Assembly: GCF_014697575.1 (NCBI RefSeq) | Contig: NZ_JACJSC010000021.1 | Span: 1-64,000 of the forward strand | DNA length: 64,000 nucleotides | Reading direction: 5' to 3' | Origin: Planktothrix sp. FACHB-1365 | GTDB taxonomy: Bacteria; Cyanobacteriota; Cyanobacteriia; Cyanobacteriales; Microcoleaceae | Shown here: piece by piece, positions 45,226 through 54,336 of the stretch | How positions within the stretch are numbered: position 1 is the first letter of the stretch | Layout of the letters: every line of letters starts with the position of its first letter | Position numbers and translations under genes: made by a program | The notes under the pieces: generated by a model | The model's database searches: none | What the model was told of the DNA's origin: nothing | Seen by the model: only the letters and a program-made list of their open reading frames with translations

Positions 45226-46443
45226 ATGCGTCAACTTTGGTTTCTGATCTCCATCGGTATTTTCACAGTTGGGCTCGGAGGATGCGGTTCACCACCTGAA
45301 GAAACAGCCTCTACACCCAGTCCAACAACTTCTCCAGCGGCTTCCCCTGAAGTTGCTGCTTCACCCCAACCCAATGCAACACCCACTCCGGGCCAAATTG
45401 CTCCGTTTAAAGATCCCTTAGTCAAAGAACAATCCAACGTCGCTGCGGGTGCGGGTCTAATTCAATCGACTAATCCTGAAGAACGGTTAAATCTTCTGGG
45501 TAAACGTCAAACAGGAACCCCCGTAGCACCCGCCACAACAACGGCTCCTAATGCTGCGGTAGATGATCCCTTTGGAGTTTTGCCTCCTGTAATCGTAACC
45601 CAAACTCTCGACCCTGGAGAAACACCAGAAGCACCCGAACAAAGCACTCGTACTGTGCCAGATTTACCTAAATTACCCGTTGCTGAACCTCCTCTTCGCT
45701 GGAGGACTGCCAGTGTGAGCATTCCGGCGCCACAAACCCGTACCTCTCCCAATACCGGATTTAGCCCATCTCAAATGGCTCCCAATAGAGGGTCTAACCC
45801 GCCAACTCAGAGAACAACATCGGGCAATGGAGCGGCTCGTAATCCCTCTCAATCCTTATCTCCTAACGCCAGGGGAACAACACCCACTCAGAGAACAACA
45901 TCGGGCAATGGAGCGGCTCGTAATCCCTCTCAATCCTTATCTCCTAACGCCAGGGGAACAACACCAACCCCTCGAACCGTTGCACCTCGGAGAACTGTTC
46001 CCACGTTACCAACTTTACCCATTGCCCAAGTTCCTGATTTACCAGCCCTTCCCAATACAGCGGCCCCCCCGTCTTGGCGTGATCCGAATCCACCTCCACC
46101 CCCACCCCCAAAACCTGTTGCCGTTCAACCCTTTGTGCCTCCGCCTCCATCTACAGACTTAGCACAGGGCATGGAAGTTACTGGGGTATTACAAGTGGGA
46201 AATCAAACGAAAGTGATTCTCAAAGCTCCCGCAGAACCTACCAGTCGTTATGTAACCGTTGGACAGCGTGTGTCTAATGGTCAAGTTCTCGTCAAACGAG
46301 TTAAGTTTGATACCGGAGGCGAACCCATTGTTATTTTTGAGCAAAATGGTGTTGAGATCGCTAAATCTGTAGGGGCTACCAATCCACCGACGGATCAAAA
46401 AATTAATAATATTAGTCTGCGATCCTCCCGTCCCATGAGTTAG
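45226..46443 (+). CDS. Proline-rich lipoprotein
   Basis: A 405-aa exported protein. The signal peptide ends in the lipobox GLGGC at about residue 21. Ser/Thr/Pro-rich low-complexity sequence follows, including two identical 27-residue copies (81-bp tandem duplication). Near the C terminus is a compact beta-rich domain (AQGMEVTGVLQVGNQTKVIL, VTVGQRVSNGQVLVKRV, GGEPIVIFEQNG) resembling pilus-assembly PilP-type domains. I use ATG 45226; a GTG 18 bp earlier gives no better signal. The role could be pilus or envelope assembly, by analogy only. Confidence 0.72.
   Translation: MRQLWFLISIGIFTVGLGGCGSPPEETASTPSPTTSPAASPEVAASPQPNATPTPGQIAPFKDPLVKEQSNVAAGAGLIQSTNPEERLNLLGKRQTGTPVAPATTTAPNAAVDDPFGVLPPVIVTQTLDPGETPEAPEQSTRTVPDLPKLPVAEPPLRWRTASVSIPAPQTRTSPNTGFSPSQMAPNRGSNPPTQRTTSGNGAARNPSQSLSPNARGTTPTQRTTSGNGAARNPSQSLSPNARGTTPTPRTVAPRRTVPTLPTLPIAQVPDLPALPNTAAPPSWRDPNPPPPPPPKPVAVQPFVPPPPSTDLAQGMEVTGVLQVGNQTKVILKAPAEPTSRYVTVGQRVSNGQVLVKRVKFDTGGEPIVIFEQNGVEIAKSVGATNPPTDQKINNISLRSSRPMS
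45805..45966 (+). repeat. 81-bp perfect tandem duplication
   Basis: Two exact 81-bp copies start at 45805 and 45886. They are in frame and encode TQRTTSGNGAARNPS plus SLSPNARGTT, with no base differences seen. Confidence 0.9.
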
Positions 46444-46503
46444 TCCAGTTAAAAAGGACTGACGAAACGGGGTTTGATCTTTAGTAATTTGTAGAATTTT
46501 TTC

Positions 46504-47247
46504 ATGGTAGGAGTAACCATGTTGTGTTCGATGCGAAAACTGGGTTCTTTAACACTAATTTTATCGACTTTAGCGATGGCGATTGAGATTGCTAATCCAC
46601 TGGCTGCAATGGCACAGCAAACTGAAGGTAAGCGTCCTCCCGTTTGTGAAGGACAATTACCTACCGGAAAAGTCAAGTGTAATTATGAGGGAGGAGATAA
46701 CTATCAGGGAGAGTTTGTTAACGGTAAACCGGAAGGACGTGGCATTTACGTTTATGCCAATCGGGATCGCTATGAAGGTCAATTCCGCAATGGTTTACCC
46801 AATGGACAAGGGGTGTTTATTTTTGCTGATGATGCTCGTGTGATTGGGGTATTTAAAGATGGCAATATCAGTCAGGGAACGGTAGTTTTTGCCAATGGCG
46901 ATCGCTATATTGGCTCGTTTAAACTGGTGCGAGAAATTGGCAGTGGTACGGTCAGTAGTCAACCTAATGGTCGAGGCCAATTTATTTATGCCAATGGCGA
47001 TCGCTATGAAGGGGAATTCTTCGCCGGATCGCCCTTTGGTCAAGGGGTGTTTACCCGAATTAATGGGACTCGCTGTCAAGGACAGTTTTTTAATCAAGAA
47101 CTCGATGGCAAAGGAAGCTGCACCTTTGCCAATGGGACTCGCTACGAAGGAGAATTTCGAGGGGGAGTTCCTCATGGTCAAGGGACGATTATTGATGCCA
47201 AAGGCAAGCGTTTTCCAGGGTCTTTTCGGGATGGCAAAAAGGTTTAA
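46504..47247 (+). CDS. Secreted MORN-repeat protein
   Basis: A 247-aa protein with a signal peptide (about residues 8-38, cleavage near AMAQQ) and then about eight MORN repeats (YEGGDNYQGEFVNGKPEGRG, YANRDRYEGQFRNGLPNGQG, FANGDRYIGSFK and so on). MORN units build beta-hairpin rods for membrane or protein binding. ATG 46504 and a nearby alternative at 46522 both fit. It follows the lipoprotein by 60 bp and may be co-transcribed. Confidence 0.87.
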   Translation: MVGVTMLCSMRKLGSLTLILSTLAMAIEIANPLAAMAQQTEGKRPPVCEGQLPTGKVKCNYEGGDNYQGEFVNGKPEGRGIYVYANRDRYEGQFRNGLPNGQGVFIFADDARVIGVFKDGNISQGTVVFANGDRYIGSFKLVREIGSGTVSSQPNGRGQFIYANGDRYEGEFFAGSPFGQGVFTRINGTRCQGQFFNQELDGKGSCTFANGTRYEGEFRGGVPHGQGTIIDAKGKRFPGSFRDGKKV

Positions 47248-47327
47248 CACTCCCTGCGCTCAAGGGACAGGGATTCTAACTTCAACCTAGATAAATGTTA
47301 AGTTTTGTAACTCAACCCTAAAAAAAC

Positions 47328-47356
47328 TTGACATTTTTATTGCTATGTAATATATG
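47328..47356 (+). promoter_or_regulatory. Promoter of psaE
   Basis: A perfect TTGACA (47328-47333) and TATATG (47351-47356) are spaced by 17 bp. The start would be near 47363, giving a leader of about 125 nt before psaE. Confidence 0.6.
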
Positions 47357-47488
47357 CCTCGGTGATTGTTAAATTCAGTTAGCAATAAAACTTAAAGACT
47401 GAAATGAACCCAGACAACCGATCCAGTAGTACCCTGAACATTAAACGTCTTTATCCGTTCTTTTCATTAAAAAGGGGAAGATAAACCA

Positions 47489-47803
47489 ATGGTTCAACGT
47501 GGTTCTAAAGTTCGTATCTTACGCAAAGAGTCTTACTGGTATCAAGAAGTGGGTACAGTGGCTTCTGTAGACTCCAGTGGTATCAAATACCCTGTTATCG
47601 TTCGCTTTGACAAAGTGAACTATGCAACCGTCAATACCAACAACTTTGCTTTGTCTGAAGTCGTGGAAGTTGCAGGCCCCAGCAAAGGTGGCACGAAAGG
47701 GAAAAGTGGCCCTCAAACTCCTGTAGAAGCGAAAGATCGCACAGTTCCTGGTGGTAGTCCCACTCGTGTCGGTGATCCGAACCAAGGAACCGAAGGAAAT
47801 TAG
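47489..47803 (+). CDS. psaE: Photosystem I reaction centre subunit IV
   Basis: PsaE sits on the stromal side of photosystem I and helps dock ferredoxin. The SH3-like core is unmistakable ([52 protein letters not shown]). The protein is 104 aa; the core ends near residue 68 and an unusual polar tail of about 35 residues rich in Gly, Lys, Pro and Thr follows. A strong promoter and a ggggaaga ribosome site precede it. mutM starts 3 bp downstream. Confidence 0.97.
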   Translation: MVQRGSKVRILRKESYWYQEVGTVASVDSSGIKYPVIVRFDKVNYATVNTNNFALSEVVEVAGPSKGGTKGKSGPQTPVEAKDRTVPGGSPTRVGDPNQGTEGN

Positions 47804-47806
47804 TCG

Positions 47807-48676
47807 GTGCCGGAACTACCGGAAGTTGAAACCGTTCGCCAAGGTCTCAATCAAGTGACCTTGAACCAAGCCGTTATGGGTGGGGAGGTGTTGTTAAATC
47901 GCACCCTCGCCTACCCTTTTTCTGTTGATGAATTTTGGCAGAATTTAACGGGAATGGCGATCGCTCAGTGGCATCGCCGAGGAAAATATTTATTAGCAGA
48001 ATTAGTTAAATTAGACCCAGAGAACACCCCTGGAGGCTGGTTAGGGGTTCATCTACGGATGACCGGACAATTATTGTGGGTTGATCAAGAAGATCCCTTA
48101 CAAAAACACACTCGTATTCGCTTATTTTTTGCTAAAAATCGAGAGTTAAGATTTGTGGATCAGCGCACCTTTGGTCAAATGTGGTGGGTTCCTCCTGATC
48201 AAAAAATTTCTAATATTATTACCGGATTAAATAATTTAGGCCCCGAACCGTTTGCAGCAGAATTTTCCGTTGACTATTTACAAGACCAATTTAAAAAGCG
48301 TCAACGGCCTATAAAATCAGCCCTTTTAGATCAAAAATTAGTGGCGGGAGTGGGAAATATTTATGCAGATGAAGCGTTATTTTTAAGTGGTATTAGCCCC
48401 ACAACCCCTTGCACCTCGTTAACTCGTCCACAACTCGAAGCGTTACGAAGCCATATTATTCAAGTCTTAGAAAAAAGTATTCAAGCCGGGGGGACAACTA
48501 TTCGCAACTTTCTTAACGTTCAAGGGATAAATGGCAACTATGGGGGTACTGCTTGGGTTTACAATCGGACTGGAGAGCCTTGTCGCATCTGTGAAACCCC
48601 CATTGAACGCTTAAAGCTGGCGGGACGGTCTGCTCATTTTTGTCCTCAATGTCAAGGGGAAGGGAACAGGGAATAG
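47807..48676 (+). CDS. mutM: Formamidopyrimidine-DNA glycosylase (Fpg)
   Basis: A base-excision repair enzyme removing 8-oxoguanine. The catalytic N terminus PELPEVETVRQGL begins directly after a GTG start; VGNIYADEALF and the zinc finger CRICETPIE...CPQCQG are present. The 289-aa length is normal. It follows psaE after 3 bp, so it should be co-transcribed, a link seen in cyanobacteria. The last codons (Gly-Asn-Arg-Glu) come from the start of a heptamer-type repeat. Confidence 0.96.
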   Translation: MPELPEVETVRQGLNQVTLNQAVMGGEVLLNRTLAYPFSVDEFWQNLTGMAIAQWHRRGKYLLAELVKLDPENTPGGWLGVHLRMTGQLLWVDQEDPLQKHTRIRLFFAKNRELRFVDQRTFGQMWWVPPDQKISNIITGLNNLGPEPFAAEFSVDYLQDQFKKRQRPIKSALLDQKLVAGVGNIYADEALFLSGISPTTPCTSLTRPQLEALRSHIIQVLEKSIQAGGTTIRNFLNVQGINGNYGGTAWVYNRTGEPCRICETPIERLKLAGRSAHFCPQCQGEGNRE

Positions 48677-48677
48677 G

Positions 48678-48744
48678 GAATTACGAATTACGAATTACGA
48701 ATTACGAATTACGAATTACGAATTACGAATTACGAATTACGAAT
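48678..48744. repeat. Heptanucleotide tandem repeat (gaattac)
   Basis: Nine to ten perfect copies begin next to the mutM stop. A separate short ttccctg array lies at 48841-48863. Confidence 0.92.
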
Positions 48745-48840
48745 CAGATAGAAAATAAAGACTATAAACCTTTATAGCCCTACGCATTACAGTTAGAACA
48801 ATTCTAAATCCAGCAAACCCTTTCACTCCCTACTGTTCGG

Positions 48841-48863
48841 TGTTCCCTGTTCCCTGTTCCCTT
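48841..48863. repeat. Short heptanucleotide repeat (ttccctg)
   Basis: Three copies of the same 7-bp unit as at 22191-22235, about 60 bp before ndhO. Confidence 0.8.
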
Positions 48864-48921
48864 GCCCGTAGTGCTATAAAATTTGAAAAAAGATTCTATT
48901 ACCACTTTAAGTTAACGAGCT

Positions 48922-49137
48922 ATGGCGATTAAAAAAGGTGACTTTGTTCATGCAGTTCGGGAAAAGTTAGAAAACAGCTTAGAGGCAAAAGCCAGTGATA
49001 CCCGGTTTTCTCCTTATCTTTTTGAAACCAAAGGGGAAATCATGGAACTGCGAGGAGACTATGCTTTAGTTAAATTTGGGCAAGTTCCTACCCCCAATAT
49101 TTGGTTAAGACTTGACCAATTGGAAGCCGCCCAATAG
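48922..49137 (+). CDS. ndhO: NAD(P)H-quinone oxidoreductase subunit O
   Basis: A 71-aa subunit of the cyanobacterial NDH-1 complex on the thylakoid membrane, involved in cyclic electron flow and carbon uptake. The sequence [17 protein letters not shown]...[37 protein letters not shown] (in parts) is highly characteristic. The gene lies alone between a repeat-rich spacer and mdh. Confidence 0.95.
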   Translation: MAIKKGDFVHAVREKLENSLEAKASDTRFSPYLFETKGEIMELRGDYALVKFGQVPTPNIWLRLDQLEAAQ

Positions 49138-49257
49138 TTAACTTATAGCGGTTCTCAGAATTGCGGTGGACTTCAGATACAAGCCCCCACTGTAGTGGTA
49201 CTCCGCTCAGTGGCGGGTAGTTGACATTCTAGTATTTCAAGTTGTGAGAATCTGATT

Positions 49258-50232
49258 ATGCTATCTACTCCGTTTTTTCCTGCCTCTTGTCATTCCACAC
49301 GGGTTTCAATTATTGGTGCTGGGAAAGTAGGCAGTACCCTTGCCCAACGGATTGTCGAACAAAATATTGCTAATGTTGTTTTATTAGATGTTTTAGAAGG
49401 AGTTCCCCAAGGAATTGCATTAGATTTAATGCAAGCGGGAGCCGTTGAACGTCATGACCGACACGTTACAGGGACTAACAATTATGAAGATACGGCGGGT
49501 TCAGATATTGTGGTAATTACGGCTGGAAAACCACGAATTCCAGGGATGAGTCGAGATGATTTAATTAGTATTAATGCCAAAATTGTAGCGGAGGCTGCGA
49601 AAAAGTCTATTGAATATTCCCCCGATGCGGTGTTGATTATTGTCACAAATCCTCTTGATATTATGACGTATATTGCCTGGAAAGTGACCCAGGTTGAACC
49701 CCATCGAATTATGGGGATGGCTGGGGTTTTAGATTCCGCGCGATTTGAAGCTTTTTTAGGAATAGAGTTAGGAATGTCTGTGTCAAATATTGATGCAACC
49801 GTATTAGGAAGTCATGGCGATTTAATGGTTCCCTTACCTCGTTATACCACTGTTAATGGCATTCCTATTACAGAATTAATCGAGCCAGAAACGATTAATA
49901 AAATTGTTGAACGTACCCGCAAAGGAGGGGGAGAAATTGTTGAATTATTAAAAACGGGAGGAGCTTATTTTGCACCCGCATCTTCGGTGAGAATTATGGT
50001 TGAATCAATTTTACGTCAACAATCGAGACTATTACCCACCTGTTGTTATTTACAAGGACAATACGGTTTAAATGATATTTTCCTAGGGGTTCCAGCTTGG
50101 TTAGGATGTCGAGGAGTTGAACGAGTTTTAGAACTCGATTTAACAGAATCCGAACATGAAGCCTTAATGAAATGTGCAGAATCTGTTCGCGAAGGAATTA
50201 ATCAAGCTTTAGAAATGATAACTGATAACTGA
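49258..50232 (+). CDS. mdh: Malate dehydrogenase
   Basis: A 324-aa NAD-dependent malate dehydrogenase of the lactate-dehydrogenase-like type. The dinucleotide-binding start is VSIIGAGKVGSTLAQ with the acidic VVLLDV, the substrate arginines are in AGKPRIPGMSRDD, and the catalytic pair lies in DSARFEAFLG and GSHGDLMVPLPR. Its last residues (ITDN) and stop codon are encoded by gataactgataactga, a short run of the actgata repeat. Confidence 0.93.
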   Translation: MLSTPFFPASCHSTRVSIIGAGKVGSTLAQRIVEQNIANVVLLDVLEGVPQGIALDLMQAGAVERHDRHVTGTNNYEDTAGSDIVVITAGKPRIPGMSRDDLISINAKIVAEAAKKSIEYSPDAVLIIVTNPLDIMTYIAWKVTQVEPHRIMGMAGVLDSARFEAFLGIELGMSVSNIDATVLGSHGDLMVPLPRYTTVNGIPITELIEPETINKIVERTRKGGGEIVELLKTGGAYFAPASSVRIMVESILRQQSRLLPTCCYLQGQYGLNDIFLGVPAWLGCRGVERVLELDLTESEHEALMKCAESVREGINQALEMITDN

Positions 50233-50255
50233 TGATGCGGATACTTAATAACTGA

Positions 50256-51218
50256 TTACTTGTTTTGGCTATAAGTTGCCATCGGTTCTTTAATCCAGCG
50301 AATATAAAAATGTCGGAAAGTGGATTTTAAGACACGAGGTAAACCAAAATCGATAGGAACTAAAGCATCGGGTAATTTCCAGTCGGAAACTTGTAATTCT
50401 TTGGGGGTTAATAACGGATAATTAATATCTGTTAATTCAGGGCATAATCCCAATCGTTGAGAGGCTGCAACAGTGGGAACCAAATTCGGATCAACCTGGA
50501 TCAGATCAACAATTGTTCTATCGAGGGAAAAAACGTGATCAGAAGCAGCTAAAATCCCTAATTCACGGGGTTCGCCTCCACTGGGGCCATTACCTTCATG
50601 ACCGATAATAGCATCTAAAATCGTTAAATTAGGGTTAATGGCTCTTGCGGTTTCTACTAACATTTCCCCAAACCGATTAACATCTTTTCCGGCTTCTAAA
50701 TGCCACCAGGCTTTCATTTTTCCGGGGACACAACCAAAGAGGTTTTTAACTCCCATTGTTAGGGTAAGTTGAACGTGGGATTTTAGTTTGGGTAAATTAA
50801 TCACCACATCCGCTTCCATCGCTTCTTTACTTAAGCGTAAATGATCAAACCCTTCACTAACAGTTTGATAACGTTTCCCCTGAAATTCTACAATAGGCAA
50901 ATTTAACGATTCAATCAAGGGTAAATAACCATTCTTCAGGGCGACTCCCAAAGCACTCCCAAAGGCGGGACTATCCCCTAAAAAGGGTTTTCCTCCCGCC
51001 TCAATCACCAGTTTAGCAACGGCAGCCACCAATTCCGGTCGAGTAACGCATTCTTTTGTGGGACGACTTCCCGTTAATAAATTGGGTTTGAGAAGAACGC
51101 GATCGCCCGGTTTTACAAAGGCTGTTATGCCGCCCCAGGGTTCCAGTAATGTTTTCAAGGACGTTTCTAGGGCTTGAAGGTGATAAGAATTAGCCCGAAT
51201 TAAAGACACAGTTGGCAT
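50256..51218 (-). CDS. DUF362 domain protein
   Basis: A 320-aa protein matching DUF362 (VLLKPNLLTGSRPTKECVTRPELV, LPKLKSHVQLTLTMGVKNLFGCVPG). Family members sometimes carry ferredoxin clusters, but no cysteine cluster is visible here. The function is unknown. It is the second gene of a likely two-gene unit with the small protein upstream (57-bp gap). Confidence 0.85.
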   Translation of the reverse strand: MPTVSLIRANSYHLQALETSLKTLLEPWGGITAFVKPGDRVLLKPNLLTGSRPTKECVTRPELVAAVAKLVIEAGGKPFLGDSPAFGSALGVALKNGYLPLIESLNLPIVEFQGKRYQTVSEGFDHLRLSKEAMEADVVINLPKLKSHVQLTLTMGVKNLFGCVPGKMKAWWHLEAGKDVNRFGEMLVETARAINPNLTILDAIIGHEGNGPSGGEPRELGILAASDHVFSLDRTIVDLIQVDPNLVPTVAASQRLGLCPELTDINYPLLTPKELQVSDWKLPDALVPIDFGLPRVLKSTFRHFYIRWIKEPMATYSQNK

Positions 51219-51274
51219 AAATCTGGAATCCTATAGGATGATTTCATCTATGAAGTAAGATGGCACAAGTTCAG

Positions 51275-51595
51275 TTATTCAGTAACTTTGAAACGACCGA
51301 CTGCACCCCGATGCAGGGCGGTTACCCGTTGAGAATTCAGGAAAATTCCCTCTCCTTCTAGTTCCATAACTGGGGGTTTCAACTCGACTTTTTCCACTTT
51401 TGCCATATTAATCATGACCGTTTGATCAACCAGATGAAAGGTCAGCCAAGCTTGATTTAAGAGTTGGGAAAGTAGGGGGGCTAATTCCGCCGAGGGAATG
51501 GGAATGCTAAAGGTTTCGTCATGGCCGTTGTCATAATAAAAGGTGATTTGCGTTGCTGTGGTCGCATTGTATTCTGCAAAAGACCCTTTGGGCAT
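51275..51595 (-). CDS. Conserved cyanobacterial hypothetical protein
   Basis: A 106-aa soluble beta-rich protein (TQITFYYDNGHDETFSIPIPSAEL, VMINMAKVEKVELKPPVMELEGEG). It looks like a full-length small conserved protein. No motif suggests a function. It is 57 bp upstream of the DUF362 gene on the same strand. Confidence 0.65.
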   Translation of the reverse strand: MPKGSFAEYNATTATQITFYYDNGHDETFSIPIPSAELAPLLSQLLNQAWLTFHLVDQTVMINMAKVEKVELKPPVMELEGEGIFLNSQRVTALHRGAVGRFKVTE

Positions 51596-51709
51596 AGGTC
51601 AACTTCTCCTAAATGGGGCAATTTCACCAAGGAATTGAACGTTCCCACCTTATCTTAGATCGATATAGAATAATATTAATCTTAGTTGTTCACTTTTTTG
51701 ATTGCGAGA

Positions 51710-52330
51710 ATGTCTAAATCTCCTCATCCTGGTAATATCTTTCTGGAGAATGTCCCTTGGCAGGATTTAGAAACGATTATTTTTAAACGGCAAAAAAATG
51801 GAGAGACTTTACTCACCTATGATAATGGGCGTTTGGAACTGATTACTCCCTCGCCTCTCCATCAAGAGTATCGTGAAATTTTAGAAGAATTTATTATTGC
51901 TTTATTGGATTTATACAATATTAATTATCGGGGTTTAGGGTTCGCCCTTTGGCAAAGACCCGATTTAAAAATTAGTTTAGAAGTGGATAGTTGTTTTTAT
52001 ATTCAAAATTTACCCAGGATTGAAAAACTATTGACGATTAGTTTACCTGAAAATCCTCCCCCGGATTTAGTTTTGGAAATTGATTTAACTTATAAATCTC
52101 TTTCCCGACGTTCTCTCTATGCCCGTTTAGGGATTCCTGAAGTTTGGCGGTGTGATGAAAATAAATTGAAAATTTATCAGTTAAACGAGGGAGGATATCA
52201 ACAAATTTCTCACAGTTTCGTATTTCCTGAAATAGCCCTAGAAGGTTTACCACAAATTATTAAAAACAATATCAAATCCGGTCGGGTTGCGGTGCGTCGG
52301 GAGTTTCAAAAATGGTTAATGACGGTTTAG
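51710..52330 (+). CDS. Uma2-family PD-(D/E)XK nuclease-like protein
   Basis: A 206-aa member of the Uma2 (DUF820) family abundant in cyanobacteria. The core PPDLVLEIDLTYKSLSRRSLYARLGIPEVWR holds the ExD-type acidic residues of the restriction-endonuclease fold. ATG 51710 (MSKSPHPGN) is preferred over a TTG 24 bp upstream. The targets are unknown. The next gene starts 10 bp after its stop. Confidence 0.85.
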   Translation: MSKSPHPGNIFLENVPWQDLETIIFKRQKNGETLLTYDNGRLELITPSPLHQEYREILEEFIIALLDLYNINYRGLGFALWQRPDLKISLEVDSCFYIQNLPRIEKLLTISLPENPPPDLVLEIDLTYKSLSRRSLYARLGIPEVWRCDENKLKIYQLNEGGYQQISHSFVFPEIALEGLPQIIKNNIKSGRVAVRREFQKWLMTV

Positions 52331-52340
52331 GAAATCAGCA

Positions 52341-53270
52341 ATGACATTACTATTATTAGGAGAATTTGAAAATCCTGAAGTTTGGATTTCTGCACTCCAA
52401 ACTTATCAACCGCAGTTAAAGATTGAGGTTTATCCTGATGTTGAAAATTTAGCAGAGATTGATGCAATTTTAGCGTGGATGCACCCATTGGGAGTAATTG
52501 AAAAATTCCCTAATTTAAACGTTATTATCTCAACAGGTGCAGGTGTTGATCATATTTTACGAGATCCGAATTTACCCCTTGATATTCCAATTGTGCGGTT
52601 AGTCGATGAGTCTTTAACTTCGCAAATGTCGGAATATATTTTATTAGCGGTTTTACAGTATCATCGTCAATTGATAGCTTATAAAACTCAACAAAGTCAA
52701 GGGGTATGGCAAGGATTAGCCCCTAGAAATACATCTGATTGTACCGTTGGAATTCTAGGGTTAGGAGTTTTAGGTTTAGATATTGCTCAAAAACTCAAGA
52801 TGATGGGGTTTTCGGTGAGAGGTTGGAGTCGAACCCCTAAAGTTTTAGACAATATTAATTGTTTTTTAGGTGAGGGAGAATTTAAGTTATTTTTAAGTGA
52901 ATGTGAGATATTAGTGTGTTTGTTACCTTTAACCCCAAAAACCGAAGGAATTTTAAATCAAAATACCTTTTCAGCTTTACCTCAAGGCGCCTATTTAATT
53001 AATGTAGCACGGGGGAAACATTTAGTTGAAGAAGATTTATTAAATGCTTTAAAATCCGGTCAACTTTCCGGTGCTTGTTTGGATGTTTTTCAAATTGAAC
53101 CCTTACCGAAAAATCATCCTTTTTGGGTTCATCCAAACATTACAATTACCCCCCATATTGCGGCGAAAACTATCCCCGCTTCTGTTGCACCTCAAATTAT
53201 TGAGGCGATTAACAAAAGTCAAGGGGGATTATTATTAAATAATACCGTTGATGTATCCAGAGGATATTAA
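52341..53270 (+). CDS. D-2-hydroxyacid dehydrogenase (GhrA-like)
   Basis: A 309-aa NAD(P)-dependent dehydrogenase resembling glyoxylate/hydroxypyruvate reductase A. The cofactor motif is VGILGLGVLGLDIAQKL. The catalytic Arg lies in INVARGKHLVEEDL, Glu in DVFQIEPLP, and His in NITITPHIAA. It should reduce glyoxylate or hydroxypyruvate, useful in photorespiration. The gene follows the Uma2 gene by 10 bp. Confidence 0.88.
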   Translation: MTLLLLGEFENPEVWISALQTYQPQLKIEVYPDVENLAEIDAILAWMHPLGVIEKFPNLNVIISTGAGVDHILRDPNLPLDIPIVRLVDESLTSQMSEYILLAVLQYHRQLIAYKTQQSQGVWQGLAPRNTSDCTVGILGLGVLGLDIAQKLKMMGFSVRGWSRTPKVLDNINCFLGEGEFKLFLSECEILVCLLPLTPKTEGILNQNTFSALPQGAYLINVARGKHLVEEDLLNALKSGQLSGACLDVFQIEPLPKNHPFWVHPNITITPHIAAKTIPASVAPQIIEAINKSQGGLLLNNTVDVSRGY

Positions 53271-53289
53271 TTAACTAGATACAATGATT

Positions 53290-53862
53290 TCAAATAATCC
53301 CGGCTTGTTGAAAAACTTGCTGGGGGGTAAATTGCAATCCTTCTAATAAATTATCGGTTAAAATTGCCTCATCTCGTTTTGTTTGAGGGGGTGCATCGGG
53401 ATAAAAAATAGTAATGGTTTTAGCTTTCGGGTCAATAACCCAAACCCTCAATACTCCAGCATTAAGATAATCAATGGCTTTTTCACTCATTTGACCAAAG
53501 GTTTGATCCGGCGATATAATTTCTATCACTAATTCAGGGGGAACTGGACAAGCTTCATCAATAAATCGGTCTAAAGGTAGACGAGTATAGGAAATATAAA
53601 GTAAATCAGGAATTGGAACCCAATCTCGATTATTTTTTTTCAGAATAACCGCCCATTCGATGCCGATTTCTCCTTGATTTTGACACCATTGAGTTAAGAG
53701 GGTACACAAAGTTCCTCTAATTCGAGAATGAAAACGTTTGGGTGGTATTTTGGGAACTGCTTCTCCATTAATCAATTCATAATTTAAGTCGGTTTCAGGA
53801 AGGGTGAGAAATTCATCTAGGGTAAGTTGAGTTTTGATTGTTACCATCAGTTGATTGCTCAA
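53290..53862 (-). CDS. Uma2-family PD-(D/E)XK nuclease-like protein
   Basis: A 190-aa Uma2 protein distinct from the copy at 51.7 kb. Conserved PELVIEIISPDQTFGQMSEKAIDYLNAGVLRVWVID carries the acidic core and the following Lys. It starts in the usual way (LTLDEFLTLPETDLNYELINGE). Function unknown; convergent with the dehydrogenase gene. Confidence 0.85.
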   Translation of the reverse strand: MSNQLMVTIKTQLTLDEFLTLPETDLNYELINGEAVPKIPPKRFHSRIRGTLCTLLTQWCQNQGEIGIEWAVILKKNNRDWVPIPDLLYISYTRLPLDRFIDEACPVPPELVIEIISPDQTFGQMSEKAIDYLNAGVLRVWVIDPKAKTITIFYPDAPPQTKRDEAILTDNLLEGLQFTPQQVFQQAGII

Positions 53863-53928
53863 AGGGGTTTATGGTTTAATAATATCGTTTGTAAGCTCTT
53901 AGAGATTTGGGAGTCCAAGCAATTTTTC

Positions 53929-54153
53929 TCAAGTCTCTAACTCCCGAAGAAAATCATCTACAGAACCCACTGTAATCAAGCCTTCTGCCACTTCCTGTCG
54001 AACTTCTTGAATTTCTTGGAGCAGTTGTTCTCGACGGTTTCTCTGTAGGCGCTTAACTAAGATTTCAACGATGAGGTTTTGTTCCTCAATTGAGAGTGCT
54101 TCTACTTTATCTAATGCTTGTTGAAGCCTTGAGGTTTGTAATCCTTCGGACAT
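53929..54153 (-). CDS. Small helical antitoxin-like protein
   Basis: A 74-aa helical protein (LSIEEQNLIVEILVKRLQRNRREQLL, VAEGLITVGSVDDFLRELE) of the type found as cyanobacterial antitoxins. No toxin gene overlaps it; the next same-strand gene downstream is the Uma2 gene (66 bp), so the toxin assignment is open. Confidence 0.6.
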   Translation of the reverse strand: MSEGLQTSRLQQALDKVEALSIEEQNLIVEILVKRLQRNRREQLLQEIQEVRQEVAEGLITVGSVDDFLRELET

Positions 54154-54336
54154 AACTAATCATATAAAAATTGCTAGTTTAATTATAACATTTTGAGGAA
54201 GATATAGCAAGTCTAAATGGATTGTACACTCATAATAATCAAGATTATTTTCCCAAAAAATACCACATAAACTCCCATAAAAATGCCTATTTCCCCTTGT
54301 TCCAATGCTCTGCATTACAATGCTAACTTTGAGGCT

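Noticed and set aside
46795-47290. Frames on both strands within the MORN gene
   Set aside because: MORN repeats at DNA level keep other frames open; only the frame with signal peptide and MORN motifs is real.
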